Origin: Halopseudomonas xiamenensis
GTDB lineage: Bacteria > Pseudomonadota > Gammaproteobacteria > Pseudomonadales > Pseudomonadaceae
Assembly (NCBI RefSeq): GCF_014219065.1
Contig: NZ_JACLGO010000024.1
Span: 1-64,000 of the forward strand
DNA length: 64,000 nucleotides
Direction of reading: 5' to 3'
In this document: positions 1-11,289 of the stretch, one piece after another
How the letters are laid out: every line of letters begins with the position of its first letter
How positions within the stretch are numbered: position 1 is the first letter of the stretch
Position numbers and translations under genes: made by a program
The notes under the pieces: model-generated
Seen by the model: only the letters and a program-made list of their open reading frames with translations
What the model was told of the DNA's origin: nothing
Database searches by the model: none

Positions 1-1027
<1,027 letters not shown>

Positions 1028-1077
1028 CGAACACCTCTCCGTGGCGAACATTGTCGCCTAGTTGGTGTCCGGTTTCA

Positions 1078-1581
1078 TTAGACCACTACAGTCTCTAAGG
1101 GGCGTAGCAGGTCAATTACCTTGGGAGCGGTGATCTTGGAGATAGGGGTTTGGCCAAGATCCGGGAAGACATGCAGATTCAGGGAGCGCCAGATATCTTC
1201 GGCGTAGGCTACGGTGACGTTCTCTTTCTTCAGGTCAAACCAAGCCTCGGCAACCTTCTCCAAGGTGTGCTCGACGGCTGCTTTTTGCTCCTGGCGTACC
1301 TGATCGCGTTGTTCCTTCGGGTCGATCCCTTTTGCGATCAGCTCTCTGGCTTCTATCGTCATCTTTCTAGCTTGAGAGAGCGATATCTCGGGATAGGCGC
1401 CCAGGCCCATATTGAGGCGTTGCTTGGTCACTGGGTGGTAGTAGTTAAAGTTCCACAGCTTTGATCCATTGATTCGTATTCGCATTTGAAGGCCATCGCC
1501 ATCGCCCATTACATAGTCCTTCTCTTGGGCTTTGGCGTTTTTGATCTTGGCTTCTGTCAGGCGAATCGCTTGGGCACGCAT
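1078..1581 (-). pseudogene. P4-type tyrosine integrase, truncated by IS insertion
   Basis: This is the N-terminal part of a P4-like phage/island integrase. It has the DUF4102 arm-binding domain (MRAQAIRLTEAKIKNAKAQ ... DGDGLQMRI ... WNFNYYHPVTKQRLNMGLGAYPEISLSQAR) followed by the start of the SAM-like core-binding domain (AEAWFDLKKENVTVAYAEDIWRSL...). Coding ends at LLRPLE, where the IS starts at 1090. The catalytic domain (R-H-R-Y) is absent from the window, so this is an inactive remnant of about 168 residues versus about 400 normally. The gene lies 186 bp from the 3' end of ssrA and points away from it. P4-type integrases commonly target tmRNA or tRNA 3' ends, so this marks the junction of a genomic island. 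Confidence 0.88.
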
Positions 1582-1657
1582 TTGGTATTCCACAGCTGGT
1601 CTTGGTATTCCAAAAAATACCAGATCAACCCTTGGAATACCATTTGGTATACCAAAA
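1582..1657. repeat. Cluster of TTGGTATTCCA-type repeats upstream of integrase
   Basis: Two direct copies of TTGGTATTCCA (1582-1592 and 1602-1612), an inverted copy TTGGAATACCA (1632-1642), a partial copy AAAATACCAG (1613-1622) and a palindrome TTTGGTATACCAAA (1643-1656) lie immediately upstream of the integrase start codon. Such a cluster could be arm-type integrase or Xis sites, or an autoregulatory operator. The function is inferred from position only. Confidence 0.55.
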
Positions 1658-1729
1658 GTCGTGGCTGCAGATGGACGTCCATGGACAACAATAGACCTGA
1701 AAGCCCCGTATTTACTGGATTTCAGGCAC

Positions 1730-1755
1730 AAAAAAAGACGTCCGGAGACGTCTTT
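1730..1755 (-). terminator. Rho-independent terminator after ssrA
   Basis: On the minus strand AAAGACGTC-TCCG-GACGTCTTT forms a perfect 9-bp stem with a 4-nt loop followed by a T run. It sits 12 bp beyond the mature tmRNA 3' CCA, so it should terminate ssrA transcription before the integrase remnant. Confidence 0.75.
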
Positions 1756-1766
1756 AGATGTATATT

Positions 1767-2122
1767 TGGTGGAGCCGGGGGGATTTGAACCCCCGTCCGC
1801 CAGTCCGCCACTATCGGTTCTACATGCGTAGCCATCTCTATTTAGTTAACTCCTCGCGGCCCGAGTGGCAGGGCGCTTGGAGCGAGCTGTATGAGTTTTA
1901 GCCGTTACGTCTACAGCGAACTTGGCGGCGATCCTGTTCTATATGACAGCCAGATCTTCGGGTTTACAGGCATCCCCTAGAGGCTGCTAGCCGACTTAAG
2001 CGGCTAGGGCGTAGTTGTCGTCGTTGGCAACTATTAGTTTGCAACAGTGGATTTACGAGTTCTGTTACCAACTCGGCATGCCCCTCAAGCTTTGTAACCG
2101 TCGTCGAGTCCTAATCGGCCCC
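1767..2122 (-). ncRNA. ssrA: transfer-messenger RNA (tmRNA)
   Basis: tmRNA rescues stalled ribosomes by acting first as an alanyl-tRNA and then as an mRNA that adds a degradation tag. The minus strand starts with the conserved GGGGCCGATTAGGACTCGAC and ends with a TFC arm GGGTTCAAATCCC and CCGGCTCCACCA, so the CCA end is encoded. The tag frame (1996-2028) reads ANDDNYALAA followed by TAA, the tag found in Pseudomonas. The gene lies directly downstream of smpB, its protein partner, on the same strand. Its 3' end faces the integrase remnant, consistent with use as an island attachment site. Confidence 0.97.
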
Positions 2123-2203
2123 AAAACCGTGGTGCTTGGTGAGTCAGACGCCATTCTACGCTAAAGGTTCCCCGGCGTATAGCTGCGCTGGTCCGGGAGG
2201 TGG

Positions 2204-2686
2204 TCAGCGGTTGGCTTCGCGCACCAGGCGTTGCTTTTCCCTGTCCCAGTCGCGATTCTTCTCGGTTTCGCGCTTGTCGTAGTCCTTCTTGCCCTTGACC
2301 AGTGCGATCTCGCACTTGACCAGGTGCTTCTTCCAGTACAGCGCTATGGGGACGCAGCTGTAGCCTTTCTGTTCCACGCCGGTGATCAGCTTGTCCAGTT
2401 CCCGGGCGTGCAACAGCAATTTGCGCGTACGGGTGGGGTCGGCGATCACGTGGGTGCTGGCGGTCTTCAGCGGGGTGATATGGGCGCCGAGCAGGAACGC
2501 CTCGCCATTTTTCAGCAGGATGTAGCTGTCGACCAGCTGGGCTTTGCCGGCGCGCAGGCTTTTCACTTCCCAACCGGCCAGGGCGATGCCGGCCTCGAAG
2601 CGATCCTCGATGAAGTATTCATGCTTGGCGCGTTTGTTCAGCGCGATGGTGCCGCTGTTGGCCTGGGGTTTCTTTTGCTTGCTCAT
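2204..2686 (-). CDS. smpB: SsrA-binding protein SmpB
   Basis: SmpB binds the tRNA-like domain of tmRNA and delivers it to stalled ribosomes for trans-translation. The 160-residue protein matches the family length. It contains [29 protein letters not shown] (OB-fold), the [11 protein letters not shown] segment and the basic C-terminal tail [22 protein letters not shown] that enters the mRNA channel. The ATG at 2686 ([12 protein letters not shown]) is chosen over a start about 195 bp further upstream because the extension has no family counterpart. ssrA follows on the same strand. Confidence 0.97.
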   Translation of the reverse strand: MSKQKKPQANSGTIALNKRAKHEYFIEDRFEAGIALAGWEVKSLRAGKAQLVDSYILLKNGEAFLLGAHITPLKTASTHVIADPTRTRKLLLHARELDKLITGVEQKGYSCVPIALYWKKHLVKCEIALVKGKKDYDKRETEKNRDWDREKQRLVREANR

Positions 2687-2892
2687 AGGCGGCGTATTAT
2701 AGGGGTTGGCGCTGTGTTCGGCTATCTCTGATCGCGGGCTGGCAGCGACTATCATGATAGTGACTGCCGCCGGCTGGCGAAGCTGGCTGCGGAGAATTGC
2801 GCCTGTTCCGGTTGGCCTGTTCGCTGGTAGGCTATGTCGCGTCCGCAGGATTGAGACGATTTTGATAACCGAACTGTTCAAGTGAATACTCT

Positions 2893-3327
2893 ATGACGCA
2901 TATCAAGCGTTCGGCTCTGCTGCCTTTTCCGGCGGAGCGTCTGTTCGACCTGGTCAATCGGGTCGAGCATTACCCCGAATTCCTGCCCTGGTGCACCAAG
3001 GCGGAAATCATCAGCGAGACTGACGAATTGATGCGCGCCCGCCTGACCGTGGGCAAGGCGGGTCTGCATCAGAATTTCACCACTCGCAATGAGCTGGTAC
3101 CTGGCAAACGCATCGACATGCACCTGGAAAATGGCCCTTTCAGCGAGCTGCATGGGGTCTGGGAATTTCAGGCGCTGAGCGAGCAGGCCTGCAAGATCAC
3201 CCTGGATCTCAAGTTCAATTACTCGGGTACCCTGGTGCGGGCGACCCTGGGACCGCTGTTCAACCACGCCGCCAATACCATGGTGGAGGCATTCTCCAAA
3301 CGTGCTCACGAGCTGTACGGTGGTTGA
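2893..3327 (+). CDS. ratA: RatA-family START-domain protein (ubiquinone-binding / ribosome association toxin family)
   Basis: This is a 144-residue single-domain START/polyketide-cyclase protein. MTHIKRSALLPFPAERLFDLVNRVEHYPEFLPWC is the standard N-terminus and the C-terminal helix ends KRAHELYGG. E. coli RatA was reported to bind the 50S subunit and block subunit association; homologues (Coq10-like) bind ubiquinone, so the role here is not certain. It is divergent from smpB and overlaps the rnfH start, a pairing conserved in many gammaproteobacteria. Confidence 0.93.
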   Translation: MTHIKRSALLPFPAERLFDLVNRVEHYPEFLPWCTKAEIISETDELMRARLTVGKAGLHQNFTTRNELVPGKRIDMHLENGPFSELHGVWEFQALSEQACKITLDLKFNYSGTLVRATLGPLFNHAANTMVEAFSKRAHELYGG

Positions 3328-3631
3328 GGAGGGTATCAGCGTGGAGGTGGCCTATGCCCTGCCGGACCGGCAGCGCATCATCCGCCTCGCCGTGCCGGCC
3401 GGCACCAGCATGCTCGAGGCGGTGCGCCTGTCGCGCATCGTCGAGCACTTCCCCGAGCTGGATATCGACAATAGCGCCATGGGTATCTTCGGCAAGGCGG
3501 AAGCCAGGCCGGCGGAGCGGGTATTGCAGGAGGGCGAGCGGGTGGAAATCTATCGACCGCTGATCGCCGACCCCAAGGAGATACGCAAGCAGCGCGCCGC
3601 CAAGGCCCGGGGGGAAGCCGGGCAAGGGTGA
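3320..3631 (+). CDS. rnfH: RnfH family ubiquitin-like protein (RatB)
   Basis: This is a small ubiquitin-fold (RnfH/UPF0125) protein of about 103 residues with the conserved ISVEVAYALPDRQ start, GIFGK centre and VEIYRPLIADPKEIRKQRA ending. Its function is poorly defined. Three in-frame GTG starts exist: 3302, 3320 and 3341. 3320 gives the family-like N-terminus (M-VEEGISVEV). However, GTG 3341 has the best Shine-Dalgarno (GAGGAGGG, 3326-3333), so the true start could be 21 bp later. The first bases overlap the end of ratA, implying translational coupling. Confidence 0.88.
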   Translation: MVEEGISVEVAYALPDRQRIIRLAVPAGTSMLEAVRLSRIVEHFPELDIDNSAMGIFGKAEARPAERVLQEGERVEIYRPLIADPKEIRKQRAAKARGEAGQG

Positions 3632-3668
3632 TGTCGATGGATGGCGGAGTGGGCTCCGCCTCTGCCGC

Positions 3669-4109
3669 TTACTCTTCGCCGGTGCCGAGTGGTGCGCCCA
3701 GGTCGACCGGGTAGCTGCTGGCTGCCGGCTCCTGCTCGCTTGCGCCACCCATGATCGCCTCGTCGCGGCTGGTGCCGGGGGTGAAGTCGCCGGCCAGGCC
3801 GACCAGGCGGTCGTCCTCGAATACCAGGCTGATGCGTTCCTGCTCGCGCGGGTTGTGCCCGGCCTTCATGCTGTACAGGTAATCCCAGCGATTGGGTTCG
3901 AAGGTATCCTGGATCAGGGGCGTGCCCATGATGAAGCGCACCTGGCGGGTGGTCATGCCGGGGCGCAACTGGTCGATCATTTCCTGGGTGACGACATTGC
4001 CCTGCTGGACATCGATCTTGTATACACCGGGAAAGCCGCAACCGGAAAGACTGGCGCCGGCGGCACATAATACTAGGATACAAAGGACACGGTTCAGACT
4101 ATTTGGCAT
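3669..4109 (-). CDS. bamE: Outer membrane assembly lipoprotein BamE (OmlA/SmpA)
   Basis: BamE is an accessory lipoprotein of the BAM complex that folds beta-barrel proteins into the outer membrane. The 146-residue precursor has a lipoprotein signal peptide with lipobox LSGC at about residues 21-24. The BamE core follows ([37 protein letters not shown] ... [11 protein letters not shown]), with the surface loop involved in phosphatidylglycerol binding, and then a low-complexity acidic tail. It is transcribed divergently from fur, the arrangement known as omlA-fur in Pseudomonas. Confidence 0.95.
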   Translation of the reverse strand: MPNSLNRVLCILVLCAAGASLSGCGFPGVYKIDVQQGNVVTQEMIDQLRPGMTTRQVRFIMGTPLIQDTFEPNRWDYLYSMKAGHNPREQERISLVFEDDRLVGLAGDFTPGTSRDEAIMGGASEQEPAASSYPVDLGAPLGTGEE

Positions 4110-4203
4110 CGCGTGGTAACATCCACTATCGAGAGTTTGCTGAATGGCCCTGAATCATACCCGACTGATCCGGTGCTGCGAAGCGTTGAGAGAGAAACAG
4201 ACC

Positions 4204-4611
4204 ATGGTTGAAAATCAAGAACTGCGTAAAGCAGGGCTCAAGGTTACCCTGCCGCGCGTCAAGATCCTGCAGATGCTGGACAATACCGAAGACCGCCACA
4301 TGAGTGCGGAGGACGTATACAAGTCGCTGATGGAGGCTGGCGAGGATGTTGGGTTGGCTACCGTTTATCGGGTCCTGACCCAATTCGAAGCTGCTGGTCT
4401 GGTGGTGCGTCACAACTTCGACGGCGGTCATGCTGTCTTCGAATTGGCTGACGGTGAACATCACGACCACATGGTATGCGTCGATACCGGTGAGGTAATC
4501 GAGTTCTTCGATGCGGAAATCGAGCGCCGCCAGCAGGAAGTGGTCAAGGAGCATGGCTACGAGATGGTCGACCACAACCTGGTGCTCTATGTGAAGAAAA
4601 AGGGCAGCTGA
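4204..4611 (+). CDS. fur: Ferric uptake regulator Fur
   Basis: Fur is the Fe(II)-dependent repressor of iron acquisition genes and of the PrrF small RNA. The 135-residue protein has an N-terminal winged helix (LKVTLPRVKILQMLDN ... VGLATVYRVLTQFEAAG recognition helix) and a C-terminal dimerisation/metal domain with HHDHMVC and EVIEFFDAEIERRQ. It lacks the second CxxC pair of E. coli Fur, as is usual in Pseudomonas. ATG 4204 gives the normal length; the open frame extends 60 bp further upstream but without family similarity. A likely target lies at the far end of the window (Fur box 63527-63545). Confidence 0.97.
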   Translation: MVENQELRKAGLKVTLPRVKILQMLDNTEDRHMSAEDVYKSLMEAGEDVGLATVYRVLTQFEAAGLVVRHNFDGGHAVFELADGEHHDHMVCVDTGEVIEFFDAEIERRQQEVVKEHGYEMVDHNLVLYVKKKGS

Positions 4612-4680
4612 TTCAAGGTGCTCGGGTGGGCGAGGGACTGCCGCCCCGGCCCAGGGTCATCGGGCCGCGCTGAATAACTC

Positions 4681-4710
4681 CGGGGCGTAGCGCGGGTGCG
4701 CTACACCCCG
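4681..4710. terminator. Strong hairpin between convergent fur and recN
   Basis: CGGGGCGTAGCGC-GGGT-GCGCTACACCCCG is a near-perfect 13-bp inverted repeat midway between the ends of the convergent fur and recN genes. It may act as a bidirectional transcription barrier or be a REP-like intergenic element; there is no long U tract. Confidence 0.45.
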
Positions 4711-4733
4711 ATACGCCTATCTCGCCAGCCTTG

Positions 4734-6401
4734 CTATCTGGCCAGCTGTCTGCGAGCGTGGGCCAGGGATTCTTCGGTCAGGTCCACGCCGCCGAGCATG
4801 CGTGCCACTTCCTTGACCCGGCCTTCCTGATCCAGCCTGTCGATACAGGTTCGGGTCGAGTCGCGTTGCTGCTCCTTGCGTACGAACAGATGCTGATGTC
4901 CCTGTGCAGCGACCTGCGGCAGGTGGGTGACGGTGAGCACCTGGCCACGCTCTCCCAGTTGGCGCAGCAGCTTGCCGACGATCTCGGCAGTCGGCCCGCC
5001 GATGCCCACATCCACCTCATCGAACACCAGGGTCGGGACCCGCGAGGTCTGGGCGGTGATCACCTGTATGCCCAGGCTGATACGTGACAGTTCGCCGCCC
5101 GAGGCGACCTTGGCCAGAGGTTTGACCGGTTGGCCGGGGTTGGCGCTGACCAGGAATTCGATATTCTCCAGGCCCTGCAACGGATATTGCTCTGCCCGCA
5201 GCGGGTGCAGCTGCACCTGTACCTGCCCGCCGGGCATGCCCAACTGCTGGATTTCGCCGGTGACGGCCTTGGCCAGTCGCTGCGCGGCCTTGCGCCGCTT
5301 GTCGGAAAGTTTGGTTGCCAATGTCTGATAATGTTCGCGGTAGGCTTGCAACTCTTCAGCCAGGCGCTCCTTGTCGGCGCCGTGCTGCTGGATGCCTTCC
5401 AGTTCGTCTATCAGTTGCTGTTGCAGGCTGAGCAATTCCTCGGGGTTGACCCGGTGCTTGCGCGCCAGGTCATGGATCACGCCCAGGCGCTCCTCGACCT
5501 GCTGCTGGCGCTGTGGGTCGGCTTCGAAATGATCGAGATAGCGGGTCAATTCACCGACGGCTTCCTCGACCTGGATCTGCGCACCGGCCAGCAGGTCATG
5601 GGCTTCATCCAGGCTGCGGCTGTGTTCGCGCAGGCTGCCGAGGCGGCTGAGGCTGGAGGTCAGCGCCTGCAGTACGCTGCCGCTGTCACTCTCGCTACAC
5701 ATATTGATGATCTGCTGGCAGGACTGCATGATCAGCTCGGCGTTGGCCAACTGGCGCTGGTCGCTTTCCAGTTGCTCCAGCTCGCCCTCCTGCAGGCTCA
5801 GGTTGTCGAGTTCCTCCAGCTGGTAGCTGAGCAGCTGCACGCGGGCGTTCTGCTCTTCGCTGGTATCACTGGCCTGCTTCAAGGCCAGCTCGGTCTGCCG
5901 GCAGCGCTGGGCGGCCAGTTGCACCTGGCGGGCCAGGTCGCTGGCGCCGGCGTACTCGTCCACCAGCCGGCGATGGGTATCGGTTTTCAGCAGTGACTGG
6001 TGTTCATGCTGGCTGTGGATATCGATCAACATTTCGCCCAGGGCCTTGAGGTCCTGCTGCGGGCAGGGGCTGCCATTGATATAGGCGCGCGAGCGGCCCT
6101 CGGCGGTGACCACCCGGCGCAGGATCACCTGCGGCTCGGCGCTGGCCAGGTCGCGCTGCTCCAGCCACTGCACGGCTTCGGGTATGTCGCTGATGTCGAA
6201 GGTGGCGAGGATGTCGGCCTTGTCGGCGCCGGGGCGCACTGCGCCGCTGTCGGCCCGGTCGCCGAGGGTCAGTGACAGGGCATCGAGCATGATGGATTTG
6301 CCGGCACCAGTTTCGCCGGTGATGACGCTCATGCCCCGGTCCAGTTCCAGCTCGAGATGGTCGACGATCGCGTAGTTGTTCACCGCCAGGTGCAGCAGCA
6401 T
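4734..6401 (-). CDS. recN: DNA repair protein RecN
   Basis: RecN is an SMC-like ATPase that acts at DNA double-strand breaks. The 555-residue protein has Walker A GETGAGKS at residues 29-36 and a long central coiled-coil region rich in Q/E/L. The SxGGELSRISL signature and Walker B LVFDEVDVGIGG lie near residue 465, followed by a C-terminal head segment (THLPQVAAQGHQH). A LexA-type box lies 27 bp upstream of the start, consistent with SOS induction, which is well known for recN. Confidence 0.97.
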   Translation of the reverse strand: MLLHLAVNNYAIVDHLELELDRGMSVITGETGAGKSIMLDALSLTLGDRADSGAVRPGADKADILATFDISDIPEAVQWLEQRDLASAEPQVILRRVVTAEGRSRAYINGSPCPQQDLKALGEMLIDIHSQHEHQSLLKTDTHRRLVDEYAGASDLARQVQLAAQRCRQTELALKQASDTSEEQNARVQLLSYQLEELDNLSLQEGELEQLESDQRQLANAELIMQSCQQIINMCSESDSGSVLQALTSSLSRLGSLREHSRSLDEAHDLLAGAQIQVEEAVGELTRYLDHFEADPQRQQQVEERLGVIHDLARKHRVNPEELLSLQQQLIDELEGIQQHGADKERLAEELQAYREHYQTLATKLSDKRRKAAQRLAKAVTGEIQQLGMPGGQVQVQLHPLRAEQYPLQGLENIEFLVSANPGQPVKPLAKVASGGELSRISLGIQVITAQTSRVPTLVFDEVDVGIGGPTAEIVGKLLRQLGERGQVLTVTHLPQVAAQGHQHLFVRKEQQRDSTRTCIDRLDQEGRVKEVARMLGGVDLTEESLAHARRQLAR

Positions 6402-6427
6402 GGAGTCGTTCCTCGAGAATTGTTGTT

Positions 6428-6443
6428 CTGGTTATTTATACAG
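6428..6443. promoter_or_regulatory. LexA box (SOS operator) of recN
   Basis: CTGGTTATTTATACAG has the CTG-N10-CAG form with an A/T-rich centre of the gammaproteobacterial LexA operator (consensus CTGTATATATATACAG). It lies in the recN/grpE intergenic region, 27-42 bp upstream of the recN ATG and immediately before the grpE sigma-32 promoter. Confidence 0.75.
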
Positions 6444-6468
6444 TAGTGGTGCTTTGTTGTTCAAGCCC

Positions 6469-6496
6469 CTTGAACAGCGGATTGCGGCCCCCATAT
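6469..6496 (+). promoter_or_regulatory. Sigma-32 (RpoH) promoter of grpE
   Basis: CTTGAA (6469-6474), a 14-nt spacer and CCCCATAT (6489-6496) match the RpoH consensus CTTGAAA-N11-16-CCCCATNT. It is about 63 bp upstream of the grpE ATG, consistent with heat-shock control of the grpE-dnaK-dnaJ cluster. Confidence 0.85.
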
Positions 6497-6558
6497 AGGA
6501 GCCATGAGTTCGGCCCCGCGGGCCGCATCGCCTTCATATTGTCAGACAGGAGATATAC

Positions 6559-7140
6559 ATGGTGGACGAACAGAGGCAGGAGTTGCAGGACGAGGAAGCC
6601 ATCGTCGAGCAGGAGCAGGGCGCTGCTGCGCAGGACGAGGATCTGCTGGCCCGCATCGCTGGTCTGGAAGAGCAACTGGCCGCCGCCCAGGATCAGGCCC
6701 TGCGTGCCGCAGCCGATGTGCAGAACGCGCGGCGCCGCGCCGAGCAGGAAGTGACCAAGGCCCACAAGTTCGCTCTGGAGCGCTTTGCCAACGACCTGCT
6801 GGCCGTGGTTGACAGTCTGGAGCGTGGCCTGGAACTGTCCAGCGATGACGACCCGGCGCTCAAGCCGATGCGTGACGGCATGGAGCTGACTCTGAAACTG
6901 TTCGCTGACACCCTGGAGCGCTATCACGTGGTTGCGGTCGACCCGCACGGTGAGCCCTTCAACCCGGATCTGCACCAGGCGATGACCATGGAGGAGCGCG
7001 ACAATGTCGAGCCCAATACCGTGATCAAGGTGTTCCAGAAGGGCTACACCATCAACGAGCGCCTGCTGCGTCCGGCCATGGTGGTCGTCAGCAAGGCCGG
7101 TGCCGGACAGTCGGGCGGCTCGATTAACGAACAGGCTTGA
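6559..7140 (+). CDS. grpE: Nucleotide exchange factor GrpE
   Basis: GrpE releases ADP from DnaK and so restarts the chaperone cycle. The 193-residue protein has the expected acidic, glutamine-rich N-terminal coiled coil (about residues 1-45). The long dimer helix and the C-terminal beta-wing follow ([20 protein letters not shown] ... [27 protein letters not shown]). A sigma-32 promoter precedes it, and its stop codon lies inside the -35 box of the dnaK promoter. Confidence 0.97.
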   Translation: MVDEQRQELQDEEAIVEQEQGAAAQDEDLLARIAGLEEQLAAAQDQALRAAADVQNARRRAEQEVTKAHKFALERFANDLLAVVDSLERGLELSSDDDPALKPMRDGMELTLKLFADTLERYHVVAVDPHGEPFNPDLHQAMTMEERDNVEPNTVIKVFQKGYTINERLLRPAMVVVSKAGAGQSGGSINEQA

Positions 7141-7164
7141 AATTGATTTTTCCCGGCCCCATCT
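7136..7164 (+). promoter_or_regulatory. Sigma-32 (RpoH) promoter of dnaK
   Basis: CTTGAAA (7136-7142), 14 nt and CCCCATCT (7157-7164) are a near-perfect RpoH promoter. The -35 box contains the grpE stop codon TGA (7138-7140). It gives dnaK its own heat-shock start about 60 bp upstream of the ATG. Confidence 0.88.
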
Positions 7165-7232
7165 AGGGCTCATACACAGATCGTACAGCGCCGCTGAGCA
7201 ATGCGCGGCCAGCATATTCGGAGAGACAACAC

Positions 7233-9152
7233 ATGGGTAAGATTATCGGTATCGACCTGGGGACCACCAACTCCTGCGTCGCTGTCATGGAAAATGGCGT
7301 AGCCAAGGTGATCGAGAACGCCGAGGGCGGTCGCACCACGCCTTCCATCGTTGCCTATACCAACGATGGTGAGACCCTGGTCGGCCAGTCCGCCAAGCGT
7401 CAATCGGTCACCAACCCGCAGAACACCCTGAACGCGGTCAAGCGTCTGATCGGCCGTCGGTTCGATGAGGACGTGGTACAGAAGGACATCAAGCTGGTGC
7501 CCTACAAGATCGTCAAGGCCGACAACGGCGATGCCTGGGTCGAAGCCAAGGGCGAGAAGATGGCGCCGCCGCAGATTTCCGCCGAAGTGCTGAAGAAAAT
7601 GAAGAAGACCGCCGAGGACTACCTGGGCGAGACCGTCACCGAGGCGGTGATCACGGTGCCGGCCTACTTCAACGACAGTCAGCGTCAGGCCACCAAGGAC
7701 GCCGGTCGCATCGCCGGTCTGGACGTCAAGCGGATCATCAACGAGCCGACCGCCGCGGCGCTGGCCTACGGCATGGACAAGGCCCGTGGCGACTCCACCG
7801 TGGTGGTGTATGACCTGGGTGGTGGTACCTTCGACGTGTCGGTCATCGAGATTGCCGAAGTCGATGGCGAGCACCAGTTCGAGGTACTGGCGACCAACGG
7901 TGACACCTTCCTCGGTGGCGAAGACTTCGACATGCGCCTGATCGACTACCTGGCCGACGAGTTCAAGAAGGAAAACGGCGTTGATCTGCACAACGATCCG
8001 CTGGCTCTGCAGCGCCTGAAAGAGGCGGCAGAGAAGGCCAAGATCGAGCTGTCTTCCAGTCAGCAGACCGATGTCAACCTGCCGTACATCACCGCTGACG
8101 CCACCGGACCCAAGCACCTGCAGGTCAAGGTCACCCGCGCCAAGCTGGAGTCATTGGTCGAGGATCTGGTCAAGCGCAGCATCGAGCCGTGCCGTATCGC
8201 CATGCAGGATGCCGGGCTGGACGTGTCCGAGATCAACGAAGTGATCCTGGTCGGTGGCCAGACCCGTATGCCTTTGGTGCAGAAGACCGTTGCCGAGTTC
8301 TTCGGCAAGGAGCCGCGCAAGGACGTCAACCCCGATGAAGCGGTTGCCGTGGGTGCCGCGATCCAGGGTGCGGTACTGGCTGGTGACGTCAAGGACGTAT
8401 TGCTGCTGGACGTATCGCCGCTGTCGCTGGGTATCGAAACCATGGGCGGCGTGATGACCACGCTGATCGAGAAGAACACCACCATCCCGACCAAGAAGTC
8501 GCAGGTGTTCTCCACTGCTGACGACAACCAGACCGCCGTGACCATTCACGTGCTGCAGGGTGAGCGCAAGCAGGCGTCGCAGAACAAGTCGCTGGGCCGC
8601 TTCGACCTGGCCGATATTCCGCCGGCGCAGCGTGGCGTGCCGCAGATCGAAGTCAGCTTCGACATCGATGCCAACGGTATCCTCAACGTGTCCGCCAAGG
8701 ACAAGGCGACCGGCAAGCAGCAGTCCATCGTGATCAAGGCCAACTCCGGTCTGTCCGATGAAGAGATCGAGCAGATGGTGCGCGACGCCGAGGCCAATGC
8801 CGAGGAGGATCGCAAGTTCGAGGAGCTGGTCACTGCGCGCAACCAGGGCGATCAACTGGTGCATGCGACACGCAAGACCCTTGCCGAGGTCGGCGACAAG
8901 GCCACCGATGAGCAGAAAGCGGCTATCGAGAAAGCGCTGACTGACCTGGAAGAGGCGGTCAAGGGTGATGACAAGGCGGAGATCGAAGCGAAGATCAATG
9001 TCCTGTCCGAAGTCTCCGCACCAGTGGTGCAGAAGATGTACGAGGAGCAGGCCGCCCAGGGTGATGCCCAGGCCAATGCCGGTGACAGCCAGGCCGACGC
9101 GGACGATGTAGTGGATGCCGAGTTCGAAGAGGTCAAGGACAACAACAAGTAG
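7233..9152 (+). CDS. dnaK: Molecular chaperone DnaK (Hsp70)
   Basis: DnaK is an ATP-dependent chaperone that works with DnaJ and GrpE. The 639-residue protein begins [19 protein letters not shown] (phosphate 1 loop). It contains the Hsp70 signature [17 protein letters not shown] and the adenosine motif [13 protein letters not shown]. The inter-domain linker is [16 protein letters not shown] near residue 390, and the C-terminal helical lid ends in an acidic stretch [12 protein letters not shown]. The length is typical. Confidence 0.99.
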   Translation: MGKIIGIDLGTTNSCVAVMENGVAKVIENAEGGRTTPSIVAYTNDGETLVGQSAKRQSVTNPQNTLNAVKRLIGRRFDEDVVQKDIKLVPYKIVKADNGDAWVEAKGEKMAPPQISAEVLKKMKKTAEDYLGETVTEAVITVPAYFNDSQRQATKDAGRIAGLDVKRIINEPTAAALAYGMDKARGDSTVVVYDLGGGTFDVSVIEIAEVDGEHQFEVLATNGDTFLGGEDFDMRLIDYLADEFKKENGVDLHNDPLALQRLKEAAEKAKIELSSSQQTDVNLPYITADATGPKHLQVKVTRAKLESLVEDLVKRSIEPCRIAMQDAGLDVSEINEVILVGGQTRMPLVQKTVAEFFGKEPRKDVNPDEAVAVGAAIQGAVLAGDVKDVLLLDVSPLSLGIETMGGVMTTLIEKNTTIPTKKSQVFSTADDNQTAVTIHVLQGERKQASQNKSLGRFDLADIPPAQRGVPQIEVSFDIDANGILNVSAKDKATGKQQSIVIKANSGLSDEEIEQMVRDAEANAEEDRKFEELVTARNQGDQLVHATRKTLAEVGDKATDEQKAAIEKALTDLEEAVKGDDKAEIEAKINVLSEVSAPVVQKMYEEQAAQGDAQANAGDSQADADDVVDAEFEEVKDNNK

Positions 9153-9205
9153 TCCTTGCGTGACCGGACCAGGCCCTGGCCATGGTCCGGTGCACAACGC
9201 GGCAA

Positions 9206-9234
9206 GGCAACGCGGGAGCTATTCCCGCGTTGCC
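9206..9234 (+). terminator. Perfect hairpin between dnaK and dnaJ
   Basis: GGCAACGCGGGA-GCTAT-TCCCGCGTTGCC is a perfect 12-bp stem with a 5-nt loop. The bases after it are only mildly T-rich (GTTTGTG), so it may be a partial terminator or mRNA-processing/stability element that lowers dnaJ expression relative to dnaK. Confidence 0.55.
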
Positions 9235-9271
9235 GTTTGTGCCGTAGGGCTTTCTAAAGGAAACAGGATAT

Positions 9272-11226
<1,955 letters not shown>

Positions 11227-11243
11227 CGCGGCGAGAAGGAATG

Positions 11244-11276
11244 AAGCCCGGCCAGGGAGACCTGAGCCGGGCTTTC
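11244..11276. terminator. Rho-independent terminator after dapB (bidirectional)
   Basis: AAGCCCGGC...GCCGGGCTTTCTATT forms a GC-rich stem with A and T flanks on both sides. It lies between the convergent dapB and the exported protein gene at 11290-12054 and could serve both. Confidence 0.75.
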
Positions 11277-11289
11277 TATTATCTGCTGG

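Noticed and set aside
1582..1731. N-terminal extension of the integrase to 1731 (GIP repeats)
   Set aside because: It is read through the TTGGTATTCC repeats; the family start is MRAQAIRLTEAKI at 1581.
4110..4203. Fur box in the bamE-fur intergenic region
   Set aside because: I could not find a stretch resembling GATAATGATAATCATTATC there, so autoregulation of fur is not supported from sequence.
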